Below, in pieces: positions 14,499-24,846 of a stretch of DNA of 64,000 bases. Source of the stretch: Nitrospira sp. (GTDB lineage Bacteria; Nitrospirota; Nitrospiria; Nitrospirales; Nitrospiraceae). The first letter of the stretch is position 1, and every line of letters begins with the position of its first letter. The notes below the pieces were generated by a model. It was not told the origin of the DNA. It searched no databases and saw nothing but the letters and a program-made list of their open reading frames with translations. Both the position numbers and the translations under genes were made by a program. The DNA lies in contig JALDRG010000010.1 of NCBI GenBank assembly GCA_031315995.1, positions 62,001 through 126,000 of the forward strand, in the 5' to 3' direction.

Positions 14499-16877
14499 AT
14501 GGATCGCCCGTCCCGCACCGATCCGACCCCGGATCTTCAAACCCAACAAGTGCATGTGTTGTATCGCAATATGCCGACCGGCGTGTTGGCGAGCGCCCTC
14601 AATGCCGCCATCCTCGCGGCGGTAGAATGGCCTGTCGTTCCCCATACACCGCTGCTCATCTGGCTCATCGGTCTGTGGCTCGTCGCAGGGTCACGCGCGA
14701 TCTTGATCCTCAATTATCGACGAGCGATTCCGGCCTCCTGGCGCAGCGCCGACTGGCACCGCTGGATGCTGGTGACCACCAGTATGGCGGGCTTCGGATG
14801 GGGCAGCAGCGTGTATTTTCTCATGCCCGAAATTCCCCTCCCGTATGAAGTGATCCAGCTGTTCGTGCTGGGCGGCATGGCGGCAGGGGCGGTGTCCGTC
14901 CTGTCGGTCTCCTTTCCCCTGTTTCTGTGGTACGTCGTCCCGGCGACACTCCCCTCCCTTGGTCATCTCTTGCTCAGCGGCTACGAATTTCATTTGATCA
15001 TGGGGAGCATGGGCGTCTTGTTTCTCTTCGCCACGATACACTCTGCATGGAACTTCAACCGCATCCTGCTCTCCTCGATGCGCCTGCAACAGGAGAAGCT
15101 CGCCCTCGTGGAGTCGCTGACCACGCGCACCGAGGCGGTGGAACGGCTGAATCAGGAGATCACGAAGGAGATTCATGATCGTCGCGCCATCGAAGAACAA
15201 TTACGAACCGCGCAGAGCGATCTGGAACGACGCATTGCCGAACGCACGGCCGACCTCGCCCAGGCGAACGCGCGACTGCAGGACGAAGTCCAGGAACATC
15301 GGCGAACGGAAGGCGCGCGACTCTCGAGCGAAAAACGGTTCAACTATCTCACCGACAACCTGAACCAGGGCGTGTGGTTTGCCCAGGCGGATCCGCCGCA
15401 GGTGCTCTACGTCAATCCGGCCTTTGAACGGATCTGGGGGCTGCCGGCCGCACGATTTTACGAGAATCCAAAGCTCTGGCGTGACTACCTCCACCCCGAC
15501 CATCGACAGCTTGTCGTCGATGTCTACGATGCGGAGATTGCCAATCCGACCGGACACGACCTGCAATTGCTGTATCGAATCGTCCGGCCGGATGGACAGG
15601 TCCGATGGATTCACGACCGGATGGTCATCCACCATACCTCCGCCGGAGAGGTCGACAGTCTGAGCGGCATCACCGAGGACATCACGGAGGCTCGCGAACT
15701 GGAAGACCAGTTGCGACAGGCGCAAAAAATGGAAGCCGTCGGACGATTGGCCGGAGGTGTGGCACATGACTTCAACAACGTCATGACCGTGATCCTCGGC
15801 TATAGCGCGGTACTGCTTCAGGAATTGAGCCAGAACTCCTCGGCCCGGTACTTCGTGCAGGAAATTCAGCGCGCCGGAGAACGTTGTGCGGCCCTCACCG
15901 GCCAGTTACTCGCCTTCAGCCGCAAGCAAATGCTCCACCCCGTCTCACTGGATCTCCACCGAGTGATTCGTGACCTCATGACGCTCCTGAAGAGCCTGAT
16001 CGGCGAGCACATCACGATCGTGCTGCAACTCGACTCCTTGCCTCGATGGGTCAAGGCCGACGCCGTCCAGCTCGAACAGGTTTTACTCAACCTGGCCGTC
16101 AATGCCCGCGATGCCATGCCGCATGGCGGCACGTTGACCATCGATACCCACCAGGTCTTCCCGGAAGAGGTCTGGGGCCCCGGCCATGACACACGCACCA
16201 CTCGCACCTATGTGCGGCTGCGGGTGCACGATACGGGAACCGGCATTGATCCCACCACGAAAGCCAAAATTTTCGAACCGTTCTTCACCACCAAACCCCC
16301 GGGGAGAGGGACCGGTCTCGGCCTCTCCACCGTGTACGGCATCGTGCACCAAAGCGGAGGGACGATCACGGTCGAGAGCGCAGTGGGGCAGGGCACCACG
16401 ATGACGGTATTTCTCCCGGAAGTCGCTCCTCCGCACACCGCTCTTCCGCCGGTTCAATCTGAGCCGGAAGACAAAACGGGGTCAGAAATCATCCTACTCG
16501 TAGAGGATGAACCCTCGGTGCGTCTGCTGACTCAACATATTCTCAGAACACATGGCTATACCGTGCATGAGGCGGAGAACGGCTTCCAGGCGCTGGACCT
16601 GATTCGCCGAAACGCGTTGCAGATCGACTTGCTGCTGACCGATCTCGTGATGCCGGGGATGAACGGCAAGGAATTGGCTATGCGTCTTCGAGGCCATTTC
16701 ACGGACCTGAAAGTGCTCTACATGTCGGGGTACAGCGACAACCCGCCCGTCACCGGAGACGAAACCCAGGGCTACACGACATTCCTGCAGAAGCCCTTCT
16801 CGCCCGAGGACTTGATCCGCCTGGTGCGCGAGACTCTTCACTCGGTCTCTCCCGCACAATTTATTCCGCCGGCGTGA
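14499..16877 (+). CDS. Hybrid histidine kinase (membrane sensor-PAS-HisKA-HATPase-REC)
   Basis: 792 residues. The N-terminus holds about six membrane helices (residues 25-190), a MASE-like integral sensor, then a long coiled coil ([13 protein letters not shown] onward). A PAS fold follows ([14 protein letters not shown] to [10 protein letters not shown]), HisKA with [14 protein letters not shown], HATPase_c with [21 protein letters not shown] and GRGTGLGL, and a C-terminal receiver with [12 protein letters not shown] as phosphoacceptor region and [10 protein letters not shown]. This is the common CckA-like layout. GCGAGG lies 7 nt before the ATG. Its 3' end overlaps the convergent symporter gene by 17 bp. 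Confidence 0.92.
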   Translation: MDRPSRTDPTPDLQTQQVHVLYRNMPTGVLASALNAAILAAVEWPVVPHTPLLIWLIGLWLVAGSRAILILNYRRAIPASWRSADWHRWMLVTTSMAGFGWGSSVYFLMPEIPLPYEVIQLFVLGGMAAGAVSVLSVSFPLFLWYVVPATLPSLGHLLLSGYEFHLIMGSMGVLFLFATIHSAWNFNRILLSSMRLQQEKLALVESLTTRTEAVERLNQEITKEIHDRRAIEEQLRTAQSDLERRIAERTADLAQANARLQDEVQEHRRTEGARLSSEKRFNYLTDNLNQGVWFAQADPPQVLYVNPAFERIWGLPAARFYENPKLWRDYLHPDHRQLVVDVYDAEIANPTGHDLQLLYRIVRPDGQVRWIHDRMVIHHTSAGEVDSLSGITEDITEARELEDQLRQAQKMEAVGRLAGGVAHDFNNVMTVILGYSAVLLQELSQNSSARYFVQEIQRAGERCAALTGQLLAFSRKQMLHPVSLDLHRVIRDLMTLLKSLIGEHITIVLQLDSLPRWVKADAVQLEQVLLNLAVNARDAMPHGGTLTIDTHQVFPEEVWGPGHDTRTTRTYVRLRVHDTGTGIDPTTKAKIFEPFFTTKPPGRGTGLGLSTVYGIVHQSGGTITVESAVGQGTTMTVFLPEVAPPHTALPPVQSEPEDKTGSEIILLVEDEPSVRLLTQHILRTHGYTVHEAENGFQALDLIRRNALQIDLLLTDLVMPGMNGKELAMRLRGHFTDLKVLYMSGYSDNPPVTGDETQGYTTFLQKPFSPEDLIRLVRETLHSVSPAQFIPPA

Positions 16878-18324
16878 TGACTGACTGGCGCGCTGCCGAG
16901 CCTCCCGGTCCCGGCGGACGCGCAATCCAGTGAGACAGCAGAGACCCCGCCACCATACCGACGGCGGCGACCAGGACCCCCACGAGCTGCGGGGGCCAGA
17001 CCCGGTCCGGCGTCACGGCCAGTTCCAATGCCAGCCAAGATCCCAGCCCCATGCCAACGGCGACCACCCCTCCCTGCGTGGTCGCCCTTGGCCAATACAA
17101 TCCGGCCACCAACGGCACGAAAGCCGCCACCAGCGTGACCTTGTAGGCACCCTCGACCATTTTAAAAATGCTGGCGTCCGAATGAAGGGCGACCAGCAAC
17201 ACGATGGCGGCAAACACGATCAAGACCGTTCGCATGACCCGTAACAGTCCGCGATCGCTGATCCTTGGGGCACAGGCCTTGACGATATTCTCACTGAACA
17301 GAACCGAGGGCGCGAGCAACGTGGCGGACGAACAGCTCATGATGGCGGACAGCAGCGCACCGAAAAAAATGATCTGCGCCGCGATCGGTGTGTGCTGGAC
17401 GATCAGAGTGGGCAGGATGAGTTGAGAGTCACGTGCCAGCAACTGCGCCGCCTGCGCGGGATCGACGAGGGTGGCCGAATAGGCGAGGAACATCGGCACG
17501 AACGCGAAGAAAAAATAGAGGGTTCCCCCAAGCACCGATCCCAGCACAGCCGTCCGTTCGTCCCGCGCCGATGTGATGCGCTGAAACACATCCTGCTGTG
17601 GAATCGATCCGAACATCATCGTCATCCATGCTCCGAGAAACGGAACCCAAGCGTCCACCCGCGCCGGCGGGAAAAAATCCAGCTTCCCCGCCGCCGCCGC
17701 ATGGGTCACCACCGTGCCCACTCCGCCGGCTAACCCGCTGACCACCGTCCCGATATAGAGCATGCCGCCCATGATAATGGTGATCTGGACGAAATCGAGA
17801 ATGGCCACGGAGAACATGCCTCCGAACGTGGTGTAGGTCAGGACGATGACCGTGCCCAACACCATGCCGACCGGCTGGCTCATCGCCCCGTCGGTCACCA
17901 CGTTGAAGACCAGTCCGAGCGCCTTGATCTGCGCCGAGACCCAGCCGAGGTACGAAGCCACGATGCACAGGGTACAGAGCACTTCGACCGTGCGGTTGTA
18001 GCGCAGCCGGTAAAAGTCTCCGATCGTGAGGAGGTTCAACCGATACAGCCGGCGGGCGAACCACAGTCCGGCAAGAATCAGACAGAGGCTCGATCCGAAT
18101 GGATCGGCCACGACCGCTCGTAGACCGTCCTTGACGAAGGTCGCAGAGATGCCGAGCACGGTTTCGGCCCCAAACCAGGTGGCAAACACCGTGGCGGTCA
18201 CCACGGGAAGCGGCAGCGTGCGTCCGGCAACGGCGAAGTCTTTGGTATTGTGCACGCGGGTCGCCGCGTAGAGACCGATCCCGACCGAGCAGACAAGATA
18301 CACAATCACGAATGAGAGGAGCAT
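16861..18324 (-). CDS. Sodium:solute symporter (SSS family)
   Basis: 487-residue integral membrane protein with about 13 predicted helices. Family landmarks are DFAVAGRTLPLP near residue 30, ATWFGAETVLGISA, the conserved GGMFSVAILDFVQ block (the SSS GGMxAVxWTDxxQ signature region) and FFGALLSAIMSCSSATLLAPS (helix 8 Na+-site serines). SSS proteins import solutes such as sugars, amino acids, organic acids or vitamins with Na+; the substrate is not evident. The last 17 bp overlap the end of the convergent hybrid kinase gene. Confidence 0.9.
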   Translation of the reverse strand: MLLSFVIVYLVCSVGIGLYAATRVHNTKDFAVAGRTLPLPVVTATVFATWFGAETVLGISATFVKDGLRAVVADPFGSSLCLILAGLWFARRLYRLNLLTIGDFYRLRYNRTVEVLCTLCIVASYLGWVSAQIKALGLVFNVVTDGAMSQPVGMVLGTVIVLTYTTFGGMFSVAILDFVQITIIMGGMLYIGTVVSGLAGGVGTVVTHAAAAGKLDFFPPARVDAWVPFLGAWMTMMFGSIPQQDVFQRITSARDERTAVLGSVLGGTLYFFFAFVPMFLAYSATLVDPAQAAQLLARDSQLILPTLIVQHTPIAAQIIFFGALLSAIMSCSSATLLAPSVLFSENIVKACAPRISDRGLLRVMRTVLIVFAAIVLLVALHSDASIFKMVEGAYKVTLVAAFVPLVAGLYWPRATTQGGVVAVGMGLGSWLALELAVTPDRVWPPQLVGVLVAAVGMVAGSLLSHWIARPPGPGGSAARQSVITPAE

Positions 18325-18510
18325 GGAAGCATTCGCACGTCGGTGAGATCACACCCATCGGTGAGTAACGAGCGAGAAGAATTGTACCCACACAGGAACG
18401 CCCGCGCAATGCCATGAGAAACAGGCGGGCTCGCGGTCGGCCGGCCGACGGACCACCTCTTACGTAGCGCCTTGCGCGTCAGGAACAGACGACAAAGAAT
18501 GATCGTTTCG

Positions 18511-18538
18511 TTGACATCTCATGTCGCTATGGTACGAA
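18511..18538 (+). promoter_or_regulatory. Candidate promoter for the small ORF at 18545
   Basis: A perfect TTGACA at 18511-18516 is followed 16 bp later by TACGAA. Transcription would begin near 18545, at or beside the ATG, so a leaderless message is possible. The -10 box is weak. Confidence 0.35.
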
Positions 18539-18544
18539 TAGGTC

Positions 18545-18775
18545 ATGCGATATTCATTTTATTTCGCATGGGTCGTGGCCGTCCTTTCCATCTGCGTCTT
18601 GACGACGCTCGCCTCGTTTCCGGCGCTCGTGAACGGCGAGCGGCCTCCCGAGCCGAGAATCACGGCAGGGACGGAGAAGCTTCGGACGATCAAAATCCAC
18701 CGATTGCGCTGCAATCCTTTTGCAACCTCGTGCCGCCTCTCCAGGCAAAAACCGCCACACAAAGCTCCGGCTTAG
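18545..18775 (+). CDS. Small hypothetical protein with signal/anchor sequence
   Basis: 76 residues, not recognised. The N-terminus (YFAWVVAVLSICVLTTLASF) is a good signal peptide or membrane anchor; the rest is basic with two Cys pairs (RCNPFATSC). Support comes from a TTGACA promoter immediately upstream and from the export-like start. Against it are the lack of a clear Shine-Dalgarno and low-complexity basic composition at the C-terminus. It may be spurious. Confidence 0.35.
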   Translation: MRYSFYFAWVVAVLSICVLTTLASFPALVNGERPPEPRITAGTEKLRTIKIHRLRCNPFATSCRLSRQKPPHKAPA

Positions 18776-18790
18776 CGACCAAGCACCTGG

Positions 18791-19742
18791 CTAGGACAAG
18801 GGAATCTGATTCTTGTTCCCCTCCAACCACTGCGCGAATGTCTGCAAGCTGGGATTCAGCGTCCGGGCAATCACCGGATTGCGCGCGCCGCAAAACGCCG
18901 CATTGAAATCACGTTTGAACTGAAACATGTTGCCCAGCTCATCGGCTCCTGGAAATCCGAACGTCCGATACACCTCCGGCGACACCGCGTTGTAGCGCAC
19001 CTCCCGACCAAACGCCTTGGTCAACGCAACGGCCATTTGTGATCCGGTGAGATGTTCCCCCGCGATTCCGACGGTCGTCCCTAGATACGCGTCTCGCTTT
19101 TTCATCAGCCCCAACACACACTTCCCGATATCCTCCGCCGCAATACCCGGCAATCTCGCCTCGCCCATGGGAAGGGTGAACGCCAGCGTACCGTCCGGCC
19201 CCTGCTTCGGACCCATGCCGAAGTGGATGAGATTGTCCCAGTAGAACGACGTCAATGGCCAGACGCTGGGTCGTCGAATTCGAGCCGCCGAACACCTGAT
19301 CCGCTTCGCCCTGGCATCAAAATGTGCACCTTGTACTCTCCTGTGCAGCGTCGGCATCCAGAGTATCCGAGAGCGGAAATCAATGGCTGTGTTTCGAGTC
19401 GACCAGATCACATGCAGAACTCCCGCCGACTTGGCGGCCTGGGCCATGGGCTCCCGGCTTCGGTACCTTTCGGGAGACCCATGCGCCCAGAAAAATGTCA
19501 CGCAAAACACCACGGCGGCAGTTTCCGCAAACGCCTGTTGAGACTCCTTCGACATCGTGCACATCGGCTGCCACCACTTCCGCACCGAGTCGAGCCAGCG
19601 CCTTGGCCTTGTCCGAATTCACATCCCTGGTCAAGGCGCGCACCGTCATGCCGCTGCTTGGATCGGCCAAAATGGCCCGCACCAGCCCGCCGCCCTGCAT
19701 GCCGGTCGCCCCGACAACCGCAATGACCTGTCGCTGTTCCAT
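18791..19742 (-). pseudogene. NmrA-like NAD(P)-binding protein, frameshifted
   Basis: The gene begins MEQRQVIAVVGATGMQGGG (Rossmann GxxGxxG) at 19742 and reads in this frame to about DVHDVE. It then continues in another frame as SQQAFAETAAVVFCVTFFWAHGSPE and AKSAGVLHVIWST. The middle (about 19260-19400) needs at least two further shifts to restore GEYKV, HFDA and EADQVF, which lie in different frames. From LTSFYWDNLIHFGMGPK to the stop the frame is intact (about 150 residues). In NmrA-type redox sensors these blocks form one continuous protein of about 300 residues. At least three small indels, plus lost sequence in the middle, make a working product unlikely. Confidence 0.8.
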
Positions 19743-19906
19743 TTCTCCGCCTCCTTTCCGTACGTGTCGGCGCCGTCACGCCTCCTGTCCTCGCAACCCA
19801 ATGTCAACCAATCACCCCATGGTTCGTTCCATCAGATAGAACCGAGACCTAGTCTTCGCCGACGAGGCCATGATACGCTGTATACAGCTAGCCAGGGAGG
19901 AAGATC

Positions 19907-20407
19907 ATGGTACACCTCACGACTGATCGATTGGAATCTCCTCGGCAATGGTTCACCGTACTCGCACTCGGGATCAGCGCTCTCCTTGTCGCCCTGCCGG
20001 TTCATGCCGCCGAATCTTCGAGCCCGTGGGAATGTTCGAACTACACCGGAGATGCCCACACACGATGCCTCCAGGCGTTGATCGAGATCCAACGTGAAAA
20101 AATTTCGAAGCTGGAAACGGAAACCCGCCTTCAACAAAGCACGGTCGGCCAGTTAAAAGACCAGGCTGATCGACAGAGCGCCATGACCGCCGATCTGCAA
20201 CGTCAAATGGCCGAGCAATCTTCTTCGACATCGACCTACAACTATATTGCGCCCGGATTGCTCTATGGATATCCGTCCGTGGGTTTTGGCTTGTACCTTG
20301 GACGTCCGTGGCTCTTTGGTTCGCCGTTCTACGGTCGGCCCTATGCCTGGGGTCCGCGTTACTATCGACCCTACCCCTACTATGGTCGATGGCATCGACG
20401 ATGGTAA
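19907..20407 (+). CDS. Secreted coiled-coil protein with Tyr/Pro/Arg-rich tail
   Basis: 166 residues, family not recognised. A signal peptide (VLALGISALLVALPVHA) is followed by a short segment with two Cys (WECSNYTGDAHTRCLQAL), a coiled coil (residues about 65-105, IQREKISKLETETRLQQ onward) and a C-terminal tail rich in Tyr, Pro, Gly, Arg and Trp (PYAWGPRYYRPYPYYGRWH). Similar tails occur in small envelope proteins. GGGAGGAAG precedes the ATG by 6 nt, so the start is secure. It stands alone between a pseudogene and a 307-nt gene-free stretch. Confidence 0.7.
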   Translation: MVHLTTDRLESPRQWFTVLALGISALLVALPVHAAESSSPWECSNYTGDAHTRCLQALIEIQREKISKLETETRLQQSTVGQLKDQADRQSAMTADLQRQMAEQSSSTSTYNYIAPGLLYGYPSVGFGLYLGRPWLFGSPFYGRPYAWGPRYYRPYPYYGRWHRRW

Positions 20408-20714
20408 GCATCGATAGACACCGCTTTTTCTAATCCCAACAGGGAGCCCTCATCCCTCGCTTCGCGGAAGCCTCAGAGATGGGCCTCAGCACTCCTCGCA
20501 GGGACCTGCCCTCCCTGCCTTTCGCACACCTGCGGAATACCCTGACCAGACATCAATGTCTCGCCCCACAGGATCGTTTCTTCACAACGGCATGCACCGG
20601 TTCGATGTTCAAATCCTGCCGACCGCGGACTGAAAACTCAGATGACGTCAGCATGAACTGTATGATAAACCATACACCGCCTCAGAACCTTTTGATTTAC
20701 CTTATTGGGGACCC
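20408..20714. other. Gene-free interval
   Basis: No convincing ORF or RNA gene is seen. It holds GTTCAAATCCTGCC at 20609-20622, which resembles a tRNA T-arm/3' half, but no matching 5' half. A TATGAT box lies near 20660, upstream of the ankyrin gene, without a good -35 partner. Confidence 0.4.
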
Positions 20715-22817
20715 GTGTTTCGCTTGCACCACAGCACCGGCGTTACCTGCGCCACTGTTCTCTTGTTCCTCGGACTCCTGTCCACCAGCGAGGCTCGCTC
20801 GGGCGAGCCGTCGGCCAAGCCAGCCGCATCAGCAGCCCGTTCGGAACAATCGATCCACAGGGCGCTCACCGAGGGAGCTCCAGCCCAAGCCAAACGATTG
20901 CTCGAGCAGGGGGCGAATATTGAGGCACGAAACGCCGAGGGCGCAACGCCACTGATCACGGCGTCAGGACGGGGCGACCTGGCACTCGTCACGCTGTTGC
21001 TACACCAACAGGCACGGGTTGATGCGACGGATCGATCCGGCAATACGGCCCTGCATGAAGCCAGCTTTTATGGCTGGCCGCAGTGCGTCGAGGCACTCCT
21101 GGCCGCGGGCGCACAAACCTCAACGCGCAATGCCCTCGCCTTCACCCCGCTACATCAAGCCGTCAGGCGATTTTGGGAAATGTCCGGCGAATCTCGGACG
21201 GAACGATTGGCTCGACAAGCCAACGTGATCGACGTGCTCCTCCATCACGGGGCCGACCCTGACCAGAGAGACACCAGCGGAAGAACTCCGATCGTCCTGG
21301 CTGTCGAGAGCAGCAATGGTTGGCTACGGCAAGCGTTCGCCCGACCACTCGCTCAGACCACGGTCACTGCCGAGACGCCGATGACAACCCGTTCTCCGGA
21401 AGCCACCTCCGACGCTTCACAGGAAGTTCCCCTTACGCCTGGCCTTGCTCAAGAAGCAGCCTCAAGCGATATCCCGACCGACCGGCCAACGTCGTCCCCA
21501 CAGATTGACGGCTCCCAGACAGGGCCGTCGTTCACGCCGCCATCAGATATTTCAGGAAACGAAGACATCCGAGCGGAGACGCATCTCACGCCCGCACCAC
21601 CCACGGAATCATCCGCCGCTCCAACCGCAGCAGAATCCCTGCCGCCCGCAGTTACCGACCTTCCTGACGCCACTCCTCTCCCGCAACTCACACCTCCGAT
21701 CTCAGCGCCGATCCCGGCCCCCCCCACAACGGCCGCCAGCCCTCTCACGGCGACTCCACCACAACCTTTGCTCGCTCAACCTCCACCACCTGCTACCGCG
21801 ATGGAACAAGCGCCCACTCAGGCGCCGGAAACACCCCCGGCTTCGCAGACTCCCGCCACTCCGGACATGGCGAGGCCAGACGTCCACCACACTTCGCCCA
21901 CAAAGCCGAACATACAGGCGCTTGCCTCGGAGCCCCTGTCACCCAATCAACCGATACATCCGGAAGTCGTCCCGTCCACATCATCGACACCAATGCCGAC
22001 TCCACCGATCGCCGCAATCGATCCCCAAGCCGCAACGAAGCCTGCGCCGCCGCCTTCTTCGTCGGATGAACCGCGCCGTAGCGTCACGCCCATGAACGCC
22101 TCTGCCGAGGAGATACGAAAACCGCGACAACCGACCCTATTCCTGCCGTCCACCGAATCGACGCCGCCCCACGCCTCTCCCTCTCTGGCCTCAACCAACG
22201 CCTCCGTTCCGGCCTCTTCTACTCCGCAGACGAGTACCACCGGTCCATCGGCTGATACTCCACCAGAGCCACCGAAGGCGCCCGTCCCGGATCGGACCGA
22301 GGTTCCAACGGCCACGGACGATCGACGGCCATGGATCGTTCAGAGCCTCGGATTTGGGCTCGGCTTGGGATGGACCCACAATCTTGGCCCGCGACGAGTA
22401 GATTCGGTCACCGTCGTGAACCGCATCGTGCGCATCGATAACGAACGGAATGACCTGGTGCGCTTCATGCCGGAAATGCACCTCTGGATCGACCGATGGG
22501 ATGAGCAGCGATGGAGTTGGGGACCGTTTCTGACTGTCGCTCCGGGCTCGCGAATCATCGATGCCGTGGGGTTTGGCATCATGATGGGGTACCGACCGCA
22601 TCAACGCGATCAATACAGCTTCAACCTCGGAATCGGCGGCACGCTCGATCTGGATGCCCGAGTCCTAGGCGACGGACTCATCGCCAACGAACCCTTGCCT
22701 CCGCGGGAAAACACGGCCCGCACAAAGCACACCACCGCCGCCGGTCTCCTCGTTCTCTTTTCCATCGGATGGGACCTCTCAGCGCCTCACCGCCCGGCGC
22801 AGATCGATCGGCAATAA
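20715..22817 (+). CDS. Exported ankyrin-repeat protein with proline-rich linker and C-terminal beta domain
   Basis: 700 residues in three parts. After a signal peptide (TCATVLLFLGLLSTSEA), residues about 40-205 form four to five ankyrin repeats (AEGATPLITASGRGDLALV, SGNTALHEASFYG, LAFTPLHQAVRRF, SGRTPIVLAVESS). Residues about 210-535 are a Pro/Thr/Ser/Ala-rich low-complexity linker. The last 160 residues (SLGFGLGLGWTHN to FSIGWDLS) look like amphipathic beta strands, possibly a small outer-membrane barrel. The combination is not one I recognise. Start is GTG 20715 with a weak upstream GGGG. Likely envelope protein binding partners in the periplasm. Confidence 0.75.
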   Translation: MFRLHHSTGVTCATVLLFLGLLSTSEARSGEPSAKPAASAARSEQSIHRALTEGAPAQAKRLLEQGANIEARNAEGATPLITASGRGDLALVTLLLHQQARVDATDRSGNTALHEASFYGWPQCVEALLAAGAQTSTRNALAFTPLHQAVRRFWEMSGESRTERLARQANVIDVLLHHGADPDQRDTSGRTPIVLAVESSNGWLRQAFARPLAQTTVTAETPMTTRSPEATSDASQEVPLTPGLAQEAASSDIPTDRPTSSPQIDGSQTGPSFTPPSDISGNEDIRAETHLTPAPPTESSAAPTAAESLPPAVTDLPDATPLPQLTPPISAPIPAPPTTAASPLTATPPQPLLAQPPPPATAMEQAPTQAPETPPASQTPATPDMARPDVHHTSPTKPNIQALASEPLSPNQPIHPEVVPSTSSTPMPTPPIAAIDPQAATKPAPPPSSSDEPRRSVTPMNASAEEIRKPRQPTLFLPSTESTPPHASPSLASTNASVPASSTPQTSTTGPSADTPPEPPKAPVPDRTEVPTATDDRRPWIVQSLGFGLGLGWTHNLGPRRVDSVTVVNRIVRIDNERNDLVRFMPEMHLWIDRWDEQRWSWGPFLTVAPGSRIIDAVGFGIMMGYRPHQRDQYSFNLGIGGTLDLDARVLGDGLIANEPLPPRENTARTKHTTAAGLLVLFSIGWDLSAPHRPAQIDRQ

Positions 22818-22918
22818 TTCTCTGCCCGAATGCCTGTCCGCATCCATCGTCCCGCCGGCGATTGACGACGTCCCTCGTTTCTGACTAAGGTGGAATGCTC
22901 CAGGAGGGTCATTCAACG

Positions 22919-23860
22919 ATGGGACAACCGCAGTTTCCAAACGAACAGACCGACACCGGTGAATTCAAACGACAAAGCGACGCGTTTCGCCACTGGGTGA
23001 CGGAGGACGGCCGCTCCGGATACCCCGCAGCAGCAGGACGGTATCATCTCTACGTCTCTTTCGCCTGTCCCTGGGCGCATCGCACGATCATCGTCCGCGC
23101 TCTCAAGGGGCTCACGACCGTCATCGGCATGACGGTCGTCGATCCGATCCGGGACGAACGGGGATGGGCCTTTCGCAACGGCCCCGGCCATTCGCTTGAT
23201 TCGATCAACGGGTTTCACTTCCTCAGCGAAGCCTATCGCACCACCGACTCCAACTACCGCGGACGCGTCACCGTTCCCCTTTTGTGGGATACCCTTACTC
23301 GCCGAATCGTGACCAATTCCGACGATGATCTCATGCGCATCTTCAACAGCGAATTCAATCGCTTCACCTCCAGCCCGTTGGATTTGTACCCGGCAGCACT
23401 CCGTCCGCAGATCGATGAGATGAACGACTTCCTATATGAGCGAGTGAACGACGGTGTGTACCGCGCAGGATTTGCGACTTCTCAGCGCGCATATGAACGC
23501 GCGGCTCGCTCGGTCTTTGACGCGCTGGATCAACTCGAGGCCAGGCTCGGCGACCGGCGCTACCTCTTCGGCGCGCAATTCGTCGAATCCGATTGGCGGT
23601 TGTTCGTGACCCTGCTCCGATTCGATGCCGTCTATCACGGCCATTTCAAATGTAATCTCCGACGCATCGTCGATTATCCCCACCTCTCTGGTTACCTCAA
23701 AGACCTCTACCAGGTGGAAGGCATCGCGGAGACCGTCGATTTCGACCACATCAAGCGGCACTACTACATGACCCATGACGACATCAACCCGACCCGCATC
23801 GTTCCGATCGGACCACATCTGGATCTACACAGCGCGCACGGACGAGCCGCACTTTCCTGA
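22919..23860 (+). CDS. Glutathionyl-hydroquinone reductase (Xi-class GST)
   Basis: 313 residues of the YqjG/ECM4 family, which reduces glutathionyl-hydroquinones with glutathione and acts in the cytoplasm. The catalytic motif SFACPWAHRT has Cys50. The C-terminal GST domain shows NDGVYRAGFATSQRAYE and YLFGAQFVESDWRLFVTLLRFD, and ends TRIVPIGPHLDL, all standard for the family. The ATG at 22919 follows AGGAGGG by 10 nt; the in-frame ATG at 22895 would lie before that ribosome site and is unlikely. Single gene. Confidence 0.92.
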   Translation: MGQPQFPNEQTDTGEFKRQSDAFRHWVTEDGRSGYPAAAGRYHLYVSFACPWAHRTIIVRALKGLTTVIGMTVVDPIRDERGWAFRNGPGHSLDSINGFHFLSEAYRTTDSNYRGRVTVPLLWDTLTRRIVTNSDDDLMRIFNSEFNRFTSSPLDLYPAALRPQIDEMNDFLYERVNDGVYRAGFATSQRAYERAARSVFDALDQLEARLGDRRYLFGAQFVESDWRLFVTLLRFDAVYHGHFKCNLRRIVDYPHLSGYLKDLYQVEGIAETVDFDHIKRHYYMTHDDINPTRIVPIGPHLDLHSAHGRAALS

Positions 23861-24157
23861 ACGCCTCTCTCCGCAGGCAGCCGGAACAGACGACTTTCTC
23901 ACTCATCCTGCGCGTCGGAAAGTCTTTCCCACGGGCAAGGCCGACCGTCGCGTCGCGAGTCACGCGTGATGGTCTTACCCGCTCGATCTCGAGTCTGTCG
24001 GAACCCACTCTTTTTCCTGGGGTACGCCGAACCGAGGGGCGTGACTGAACACGACGGCCGCTTGCATGTTCAACCTGCGCCAAGAATTTTCTTGAGCCGC
24101 ACGGGCTCCCTGGCATATGGTGGGCCTAGTCATGCTTTTCATCAGAAAGGATCCTCT

Positions 24158-24835
24158 ATGCGTCATGTGACCGGTGCCGTCTCCGCAGTGGTCCTCCTCA
24201 TGTCGTCGCTCACCTGGGCCGCCGCCCCTGAGCCGGCCAACGACGAGCAGAAAACGTTGTATGCCCTCGGTGCGGCCATCAGCCAATCACTTGGTCCGTT
24301 TACCTTGAACGAATCCGAACTCGAATTCGTCAAAGCCGGTCTGGTCGATGGCGTGTTGAAGCGGCCCCAGAAGGTCGATCTCCAAGTGTACGGCCCGAAG
24401 ATTCAACAGATGCAGCAAGTACGTTCAACCGCGCTGGCCGATGTCGAGAAGAAAGCCGGGGCAGGGTTCTTGACCAAGGCCGCCGCGGAACCGGGAGCGA
24501 AGAAAACGGAATCGGGCGCCATCGTCACCGTGATCAAAGAGGGCAAAGGAGCCACCCCGAAGGCCACCGATACGGTGAAGGTCCATTACCACGGAACACT
24601 GACCGATGGAACGGTCTTCGACAGCTCCGTCAAGCGGGGCGAACCGGCGACTTTTCCGCTGAACCAAGTCATCAAATGCTGGACCGAAGCGGTGCAGCTG
24701 ATCAAGGTCGGCGGCAAGAGCAAGCTGGTCTGCCCGTCGGGAATCGCCTATGGCGACCGTGGATCACCCCCGGTCATCAAGCCGGGCGCCACATTGATCT
24801 TCGAAGTGGAATTGCTGGACATCGTGAAGCAGTAG
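24158..24835 (+). CDS. Secreted FKBP-type peptidyl-prolyl isomerase
   Basis: 225 residues. Signal peptide (AVSAVVLLMSSLTWA, cleavage about residue 21), an FkpA-type N-terminal dimerisation region (DEQKTLYALGAAISQSLGPF to VEKKAGAGF) and an FKBP domain from about residue 120: VKVHYHGTLTDGTVFDSS, GEPATFPLNQVI, WTEAVQLIKVGGKSKLVCP and GATLIFEVELL. This is the usual FkpA/Mip arrangement, a periplasmic folding factor. AGAAAGGA precedes the ATG at 24158 by 8 nt. A perfect hairpin follows the stop. Confidence 0.93.
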   Translation: MRHVTGAVSAVVLLMSSLTWAAAPEPANDEQKTLYALGAAISQSLGPFTLNESELEFVKAGLVDGVLKRPQKVDLQVYGPKIQQMQQVRSTALADVEKKAGAGFLTKAAAEPGAKKTESGAIVTVIKEGKGATPKATDTVKVHYHGTLTDGTVFDSSVKRGEPATFPLNQVIKCWTEAVQLIKVGGKSKLVCPSGIAYGDRGSPPVIKPGATLIFEVELLDIVKQ

Positions 24836-24846
24836 CCTTCTCCCTC

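Noticed and set aside
20606..20634. GTTCAAATCCTGCC resembling a tRNA 3' half
   Set aside because: No acceptor, D-arm or anticodon arm pairs with it upstream and the T-stem cannot form. At most it is a tRNA fragment left by an integration event.
21449..22095. Alternative frames through the ankyrin protein linker
   Set aside because: Pro/Arg/His-rich shadows of the low-complexity linker; the linker frame is continuous with the ankyrin and C-terminal domains.
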